NCBI GenBank assembly: GCA_903939355.1
Contig: CAJAHC010000168.1
Location: forward strand, 1-9,906
DNA length: 9,906 nucleotides
Direction of reading: 5' to 3'
DNA from: an uncultured Methylococcaceae bacterium
GTDB lineage: Bacteria > Pseudomonadota > Gammaproteobacteria > Methylococcales > Methylomonadaceae
Positions 5,668-9,906 of this stretch are shown here, piece by piece. The notes under the pieces were generated by a model, which saw only the letters and a program-made list of their open reading frames with translations, did no database searches and was not told the DNA's origin. Position 1 is the first letter of the stretch. Each line of letters opens with the position of its first letter. The position numbers were made by a program, and so were the translations under genes.

Positions 5668-5743
5668 TTACTTTATTAATTTTTCAGATTTATACTGGTT
5701 GATATTAGGCTTAGCTCATCCGAAATTAAAAACTACTTTTCTT

Positions 5744-6091
5744 CTATTCTTGTATTTTGGCCGCAAAGGTATGCACCCAAACTAAACTATCAGGGTTCCA
5801 AGTCATACCGGCATGCATTCTTAAAATAATATCTTTATACATTTCTAGATTGGGATAGCCTTCTGCCTTGGCATGCTCATCAGTCATATCACCTATACGT
5901 TGACGTGACAAATCGGTAATAACAAAAATCTCTCCCTCTAAGTCAAAGGTCTCACCAGGAAAACCATAGACGCCATCACGACGTTGCTGAGTCTTAACAC
6001 CTGCTTTTGTCGCAGCTACAAGTTTTGGGTGGGTTACCAATCGGTCAATTGAACAAGTTCTATCTGGGTAAGTTTCCAAAGCGACTTCCAT
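5744..6091 (-). CDS. ASCH-domain protein
   Basis: This 115-aa cytosolic protein consists of a single ASCH/PUA-like fold. The signature is the strand-helix stretch IFVITDLSRQRIGDMTDEHA (55-74), continuing KAEGY, where the family has FEITDV..R.L.D.T.E.A..EG. The preceding KTQQRRDGVYGFPGETF (33-49) fits the family's polar groove, and WVHTFAAK (105-112) closes the barrel. ASCH proteins are thought to bind or process RNA or modified nucleosides; one relative, YqfB, hydrolyses N4-acetylcytidine, but similarity here is too general to claim that reaction. The ribosome binding site is weak. It lies 54 bp after the MCE operon, possibly as its last gene, and 115 bp upstream of tRNA-Ser. Confidence 0.75.
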   Translation of the reverse strand: MEVALETYPDRTCSIDRLVTHPKLVAATKAGVKTQQRRDGVYGFPGETFDLEGEIFVITDLSRQRIGDMTDEHAKAEGYPNLEMYKDIILRMHAGMTWNPDSLVWVHTFAAKIQE

Positions 6092-6113
6092 CTAAATTAA
6101 AAGAAAACATTCT

Positions 6114-6130
6114 ACACCATTCAGAGGTGT
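6114..6130 (-). terminator. Weak hairpin after the MCE operon
   Basis: ACACC (6114-6118) pairs with GGTGT (6126-6130) around a 7-nt loop. On the minus strand T-rich sequence (TGTTTTCTTTT) follows after about six bases rather than directly, so termination would be partial and some transcripts may continue into the ASCH gene. Confidence 0.25.
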
Positions 6131-6145
6131 GAGGATCAAGCTTAA

Positions 6146-6733
6146 TTAGCCGTCTTTATCGGCTGTCAACGACTTATCTGATAAGCCTGAAAGCCATTTT
6201 TGTATCTTGTCTACTGCTTGCTGTGTTAATTCTGTAAAACCGGTTACCGCGCCTGCAGCATCAGCGGTTATGGTGTCATGCTCTAATGAAAATTCTTGAA
6301 AGCCAAGCTTTCTTTTTTTGTTTTCAGAATAAGCTTGCACTGAAAAGCGTAGCACTACTTTAGCACTATGGGGTGCCAGAAATTGTTGCTCAAAAGTATG
6401 CATAGAGAGTTTTATAGAAAAATTCTGAAATTTACCGCTGGCAAGTAATTGTTGCTCAAATAATTCCGGTGGCGAAGCAATCCATAGATCCAAGGCATAA
6501 AAACCAATGCGTGTTTTAGGGGCATAAAGCAGGCGATAACGAATCCGATTATCCCAAAGCCAGGTCGGTGCATCTACAGTAATTGCTGGAGCAATATTTT
6601 GTTTGCCTTGGTAGGTAGATATCGGTGTCAGCAAGCCAAAATCATGCAACACTGGTTGCTTTAGAGGAACACTACAAGCCGTAGTAAGCAAAATCATAAA
6701 TAAGCCTGCTACTGCCTTGACTATATATTTCAT
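6146..6733 (-). CDS. PqiC/YmbA-type ABC transport auxiliary lipoprotein
   Basis: This 195-aa protein starts with a lipoprotein signal peptide: MKYIVK, a hydrophobic stretch and LLTTAC with Cys20 as lipidation site. Thr at -3 is slightly off consensus; Ser at +2 does not signal inner-membrane retention. The mature part (LHDFGLLTP, then IRYRLLYAP, FYALDLWIASPPELFEQQL, and FRVQAYS-like strands) follows the ABC-type transport auxiliary lipoprotein domain (PF03886), as in PqiC. Such proteins sit in the outer membrane and receive or anchor the periplasmic MCE component. The ATG overlaps the stop of the MCE gene (ATGA) and has AGGGAGGA upstream. It is the last gene of the four-gene operon. Confidence 0.85.
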   Translation of the reverse strand: MKYIVKAVAGLFMILLTTACSVPLKQPVLHDFGLLTPISTYQGKQNIAPAITVDAPTWLWDNRIRYRLLYAPKTRIGFYALDLWIASPPELFEQQLLASGKFQNFSIKLSMHTFEQQFLAPHSAKVVLRFSVQAYSENKKRKLGFQEFSLEHDTITADAAGAVTGFTELTQQAVDKIQKWLSGLSDKSLTADKDG

Positions 6734-7647
6734 TTTGATTCCTCCCTATAACCTGACTCACCCGGCCCTGAACCAATATGATCGGAACCCAATAATAAGG
6801 CTTGAGGATTATTATCCAACATTGTCGCAGCTCTTTTTATCTGTTGCGCAGTAGATTGCAACTCAACGAGCACTTTGTTAACTCTAGGCAATGTTGTTTG
6901 TAGCAATATATCTATAGTCGCCTCCCCCGTATTAACAAGATCAACTGTCTTTATACTCAGATTTTGCGCCTCATGACTTAAGCCCTGTAATTCTTGAGTT
7001 AATATGTTTATCTTGGCCAATGTTTTTTGGCTATCTCTCGTTAAGGCCGGCACCCCTGCCAGAGCCTTATCAAGGCTATTTTGCAACTGTGAAAAATTGC
7101 TGGTTAGCTTGTTCAGGTTAGCAAGAATATCACCAATATTTTTTGAATTCTCATTGTTTAAAAGGCCTCCAAACCGCACCATTAAATAATCCGCCTTTTC
7201 TAATAGCTCTTCTCCTGAAGCCATTAATTTATCAGTCATTGATGGTACCAATGGAATTCGCGATAATCGATCATCCCCCGGCTTTAATGCAGTGGGCATG
7301 GTACCCGAGTCTTCTAATTGAATCTGTGTTAAGCCAGTCACACCTTTTAATCGCAATGTTGCAAAAACACCTTTAGTAAAAAGAATTTCTTTATCCACCT
7401 CAATAGGCACCAGAATAATACCTGAATCAATTGGATCAAACTTAATAGTGATCACTTTTCCTACAGCAATGCCTCTATAAAAAACGGTTGACTCAGGATT
7501 AAGCCCGGAAACAGACTTACGTGTTGAAACCACATAAATATTCCTTTGCCTTTCAAAATGCCCTATCCAATAAACTATCGCCGTTATACCCAGTACGAAC
7601 ACTATCAAAAAAAGACCGGTTATCAATGCGTGCTTGTCTCTACCCAT
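6730..7647 (-). CDS. MCE-family periplasmic lipid-binding subunit (MlaD/PqiB type)
   Basis: This 305-aa protein has one N-terminal membrane helix (about 8-28: ALITGLFLIVFVLGITAIVYWIG), then an MCE domain at about 37-115 with VSGLNPESTVFYRGIAVG (46-63) and LRLKGVTGLTQIQLE, the family hallmark. A long helical or coiled-coil segment follows (about 140-280: NLNKLTSNFSQLQNSLDKAL and similar). Known MCE proteins form hexamers in the periplasm that conduct lipid between the ABC core and outer-membrane partners; the helical tail may form a needle. I chose ATG 7647 because AGGGG lies 6 nt upstream; a TTG at 7653 would be too close to that site. It overlaps the ATPase gene by 8 nt and the lipoprotein gene by 4 nt. 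Confidence 0.9.
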   Translation of the reverse strand: MGRDKHALITGLFLIVFVLGITAIVYWIGHFERQRNIYVVSTRKSVSGLNPESTVFYRGIAVGKVITIKFDPIDSGIILVPIEVDKEILFTKGVFATLRLKGVTGLTQIQLEDSGTMPTALKPGDDRLSRIPLVPSMTDKLMASGEELLEKADYLMVRFGGLLNNENSKNIGDILANLNKLTSNFSQLQNSLDKALAGVPALTRDSQKTLAKINILTQELQGLSHEAQNLSIKTVDLVNTGEATIDILLQTTLPRVNKVLVELQSTAQQIKRAATMLDNNPQALLLGSDHIGSGPGESGYREESK

Positions 7648-8422
7648 GTGCAACCCCTATAGATTGGAATACCCGCTGCGCACGCCTGTTATAAAAAAAC
7701 TGTTCAATAAACGGATTTTTACAACTTAACACTGCTGATAAAGACCCGTAAGCTACCAATTGGTTATCAGCAAGTACAGCAACCTTGGTACATAAGTCTC
7801 TTAAAATATCCAAATCATGAGTGACCATAACCACCGTAAAATTAAGTGCTTTATGAAGTTCTGATAACAAACTAACAAAATCTTCACTAGAAATCGGATC
7901 CAAACCTGATGTTGGCTCATCCAATAACAAAAGACCAGGCTCTAAAACCATCGTTCTGGCCAAAGCTACTCGCTTAATCATACCACCGGACAAGTCAGCG
8001 GGCTTTAACCAGGCATCTCTGTCAGACAAGCCAACCATTGCGAGTTTCATAAACACAATTCGCCTTATTAAGGGCTCATCTTTAAAACCCAACTCACGCA
8101 GTGGAAAGGCAATATTATCAAACACATTCAATACACTAAATAAGGCGCCCTTCTGAAATAATACTCCACAATTGTTGCGTAGGCGTTGGCGATGATCGGC
8201 CGTTACATTTTTTAAGGATTGTCCCATAACAAAAACATGTCCCTGGCTAGGTGCTTGCAAGCCAATAATTTCTCGTAATAAAGTGGTTTTCCCACAACCG
8301 GAAGCACCAACCAAGCCCAATATTTCACCATACCCCAAGCTCAGACTAATATCCTCATGCACAACTTTGTCACCAAAACGGGTATAGACATGTTCCAATC
8401 GTATCGCATCAGATTGATTCAT
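7640..8422 (-). CDS. MlaF-type ABC transporter ATPase
   Basis: This 260-aa nucleotide-binding subunit drives the MCE lipid transporter from the cytoplasmic face. Walker A GASGCGKT is at 39-46, the Q-loop Gln at 90, the signature LSGG at 144-147, Walker B LLLLDEP at 164-170 with catalytic Glu169, and the H-loop His at 202. The segment NNCGVLFQKGALFSVLNVFDN around the Q-loop is typical of MlaF/Ttg2A ATPases. All catalytic residues are present and length is normal. The ATG overlaps the permease stop (ATGA), so it is translationally coupled. Confidence 0.93.
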   Translation of the reverse strand: MNQSDAIRLEHVYTRFGDKVVHEDISLSLGYGEILGLVGASGCGKTTLLREIIGLQAPSQGHVFVMGQSLKNVTADHRQRLRNNCGVLFQKGALFSVLNVFDNIAFPLRELGFKDEPLIRRIVFMKLAMVGLSDRDAWLKPADLSGGMIKRVALARTMVLEPGLLLLDEPTSGLDPISSEDFVSLLSELHKALNFTVVMVTHDLDILRDLCTKVAVLADNQLVAYGSLSAVLSCKNPFIEQFFYNRRAQRVFQSIGVAHG

Positions 8423-9558
8423 GGCATCCCTATTCCCATAAATAAAATAGCAAAAACTGCATCTATCATAATTACCACTGTAATTGACGCTACGACAGAA
8501 TTAGTTGTCTCTACACCCAGACTTTCTGTGTTGGGCTTGATTCTAAAGCCAAAATGGCAAGCTATCAGGGCAATCATAACGCCAAAGACAACACCTTTGC
8601 CCAAACCAATAAAAACATTAATTAAGGGCACGACATTAGGCAGCTTGAGAAAAAACTGCTGATAGCTGATATCCAGTGTGTTTTGCGCTGAGAACATTCC
8701 ACCTAATAAAGCCGAGGCGCTCGTCCATGCACTTAACAACGGCATCACTATCATTAAAGCTAATACTTTAGGCAAAATTAATCGTAAAGAATGTGAAATC
8801 CCCATTGCAGATAAAGCGTCCAATTCTTCAGTCACCCGCATAATACCTAGCTGAGCCGTCATAGCTGATCCAGAGCGACCTGCCACAAGAATAGCTGCCA
8901 ATAAAGGTCCTAACTCACGAATAATACTCAAGCCAAGAATATCAATGATATAAATTTCAGCGCCAAAGGTTTTTAATTGTAAAGCCGACAAATAACTGAG
9001 CACTACGCCAATCAAAAAACCTACCAATGCGGTAATACCAAGAGCTCTGACGCCTGCCTCATAAATAGTGATAGATATTTCTGCCTGGGGAATAGCTCGA
9101 GGATGGCGGACAAGATAATTAACATCTAGAGTTAGTTGACCTATCAAAATTACTATATCTAAAAATTGTAACCAAAAACCATGAATCATTTGCCAAATAG
9201 CATTAAAAAACAAACTAAAGCCTGACTCACACGGCTCAGTAATAGGCAATATCTGTGATTGCCAACGATCAAACAAACATTGATGCTCAGGCTTTATCTG
9301 CAATTGACCGGGTATTTTCTCTCCCCAAGCTTCCCAGATCATCAAAGCAGCTACACTATCAAGCGCATCAATGTCGCGCAAATCCCAGTAAATAGCACTA
9401 TTAACCGCATTAAGGCTTATTTTACTTTGTAAATCCGGCGCTAAAACCAAGTTACGAAGATTCCAACTACCCGATAATTTTACCCAAGAGTCTCCCTCGT
9501 CAGAAGTAAAGACAGTTAAGGATGGTTGTGAATCAGTAGTTACGTCGCTCGCAATCAT
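8419..9558 (-). CDS. MlaE-type permease with fused N-terminal STAS-like domain
   Basis: This 379-aa protein joins two parts that are separate in E. coli Mla. Residues about 12-105 look like a STAS domain (VKLSGSWNLRNL; IYWDLRDIDALDSVAALMIW), the role of MlaB, which binds and supports the ATPase. Residues about 115-379 are the MlaE permease: an amphipathic lead-in helix, then about five membrane segments, with EAGVRALGITALVGFLIGVV (167-186), ELGPLLAAILVAGRSGSA (215-232) and the cytoplasmic coupling helix TEELDALSAMGIS (243-255). It should dimerise in the inner membrane and hold the MCE hexamer. It is the first gene of the operon; the ribosome binding site is weak. Confidence 0.92.
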   Translation of the reverse strand: MIASDVTTDSQPSLTVFTSDEGDSWVKLSGSWNLRNLVLAPDLQSKISLNAVNSAIYWDLRDIDALDSVAALMIWEAWGEKIPGQLQIKPEHQCLFDRWQSQILPITEPCESGFSLFFNAIWQMIHGFWLQFLDIVILIGQLTLDVNYLVRHPRAIPQAEISITIYEAGVRALGITALVGFLIGVVLSYLSALQLKTFGAEIYIIDILGLSIIRELGPLLAAILVAGRSGSAMTAQLGIMRVTEELDALSAMGISHSLRLILPKVLALMIVMPLLSAWTSASALLGGMFSAQNTLDISYQQFFLKLPNVVPLINVFIGLGKGVVFGVMIALIACHFGFRIKPNTESLGVETTNSVVASITVVIMIDAVFAILFMGIGMP

Positions 9559-9666
9559 AATAATGACTTATTACCAGAATGGTTTTTAGCCCAGTTTATC
9601 TCATTATCAATTTGAATTGAGCAGAATATTATGGAGATTTTTTTTTGGTGGCTGATTGCGGCTTGC

Positions 9667-9693
9667 AATATAAAGTAATTTCTTGGTTAACAA
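9667..9693 (-). promoter_or_regulatory. Candidate promoter of the MCE operon
   Basis: On the minus strand TTGTTA (9688-9693) is followed after 15 bp by TATATT (9667-9672), about 110 bp before the permease ATG. The spacing is short and the match modest. The rest of 9559-9711 holds only a run of nine T (9638-9646) and no gene. Confidence 0.25.
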
Positions 9694-9711
9694 TAATATC
9701 GAACTGATAAC

Positions 9712-9748
9712 ATAAAAAGTGTCGGGCAACATAAGCTGCTACCCGACA
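9712..9748 (-). terminator. Intrinsic terminator of the upstream gene
   Basis: On the minus strand a 12-bp stem TGTCGGGTAGCA/TGTTGCCCGACA (9737-9748 and 9720-9731, two G-U pairs) with a 5-nt loop is followed by CTTTTTATG. It lies 12 bp after the stop of the partial gene and separates it from the MCE operon. Confidence 0.9.
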
Positions 9749-9759
9749 ATATGACCGGC

Positions 9760-9906
9760 TTAGACTGCTTTATGAATGGATTGAAGCTGAGATAATAAAT
9801 TAAGTCCCTTAAGTGTAGCCAAACCAGCTACCCCATAGATCATACTAGCACCCACATAAGACGGATAATACTTGGCGACACGGACAAAATACTCTACCAA
9901 AGACAA
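9760..9906 (-). CDS. C-terminal end of an unrecognised protein (partial)
   Basis: The last 48 codons of a gene entering from the right edge end with TAA at 9760-9762. The frame includes VEYFVRVAKYYPSYVGAS, a short hydrophobic segment (MIYGVAGLATLKGLNLLS) that could be a membrane helix or buried core, and a final SQLQSIHKAV. A strong terminator follows directly, which supports a real gene end. I do not recognise the family. Confidence 0.7.
   Translation of the reverse strand: MSLVEYFVRVAKYYPSYVGASMIYGVAGLATLKGLNLLSQLQSIHKAV

Noticed and set aside
5492..5785. 97-codon plus-strand ORF with GGEAGIRTLGGDQPSTVFKT
   Set aside because: This is the well-known spurious antisense translation of a serine tRNA; it spans the tRNA gene and its promoter.
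7004..7376. Plus-strand ORFs of 61 and 77 codons
   Set aside because: They lie wholly inside the MCE gene on the other strand and show no protein-like motif or ribosome binding site.

Overview
The window looks like AT-rich chromosome of a gammaproteobacterium. It has a Gram-negative MCE/Mla-type lipid transport operon with an outer-membrane-type lipoprotein, a tRNA-Ser(UGA) with an encoded CCA end, and sigma70-like promoters. I cannot place the genus from the sequence alone.

Left half (about 1-5540): mobile DNA. A small serine recombinase (485-1048) sits behind a strong promoter embedded in a dense array of GTCTYR hexamers, which may be its own binding site. Next is a plus-strand operon of three overlapping or abutting small genes (1181-2353): an unrecognised basic protein, a Cys-rich protein of a phage-type family, and a helix-turn-helix protein whose layout resembles phage small terminase subunits. 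After an 11-bp tandem repeat and a hairpin leader comes a 286-aa protein with HUH-replicase-like features (2567-3427), then a small orphan ORF (3580-3756). A large tyrosine recombinase (3760-5412, minus) follows, converging on that ORF. The integrase start faces the 3' end of the tRNA-Ser gene (5539-5628, minus), the usual layout of an element integrated at a tRNA 3' end. The second att copy is not in the window, so the left boundary probably lies beyond base 1. Integrase, possible Rep, possible TerS and a phage-type Cys protein, with no visible capsid or tail genes, fit a phage satellite or a small integrative plasmid-like element.

Right half (5629-9906): ordinary chromosome, all on the minus strand. 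An ASCH-domain protein lies just upstream of the tRNA. Next is a four-gene operon with overlapping start and stop codons, in transcription order: STAS-MlaE permease fusion, MlaF-type ATPase, MlaD-type MCE protein and PqiC-type lipoprotein. Together these should form an inner-membrane ABC machine that moves phospholipid or another lipid between the two membranes. A strong intrinsic terminator (9712-9748) insulates it from an upstream gene of which only the last 48 codons are visible.
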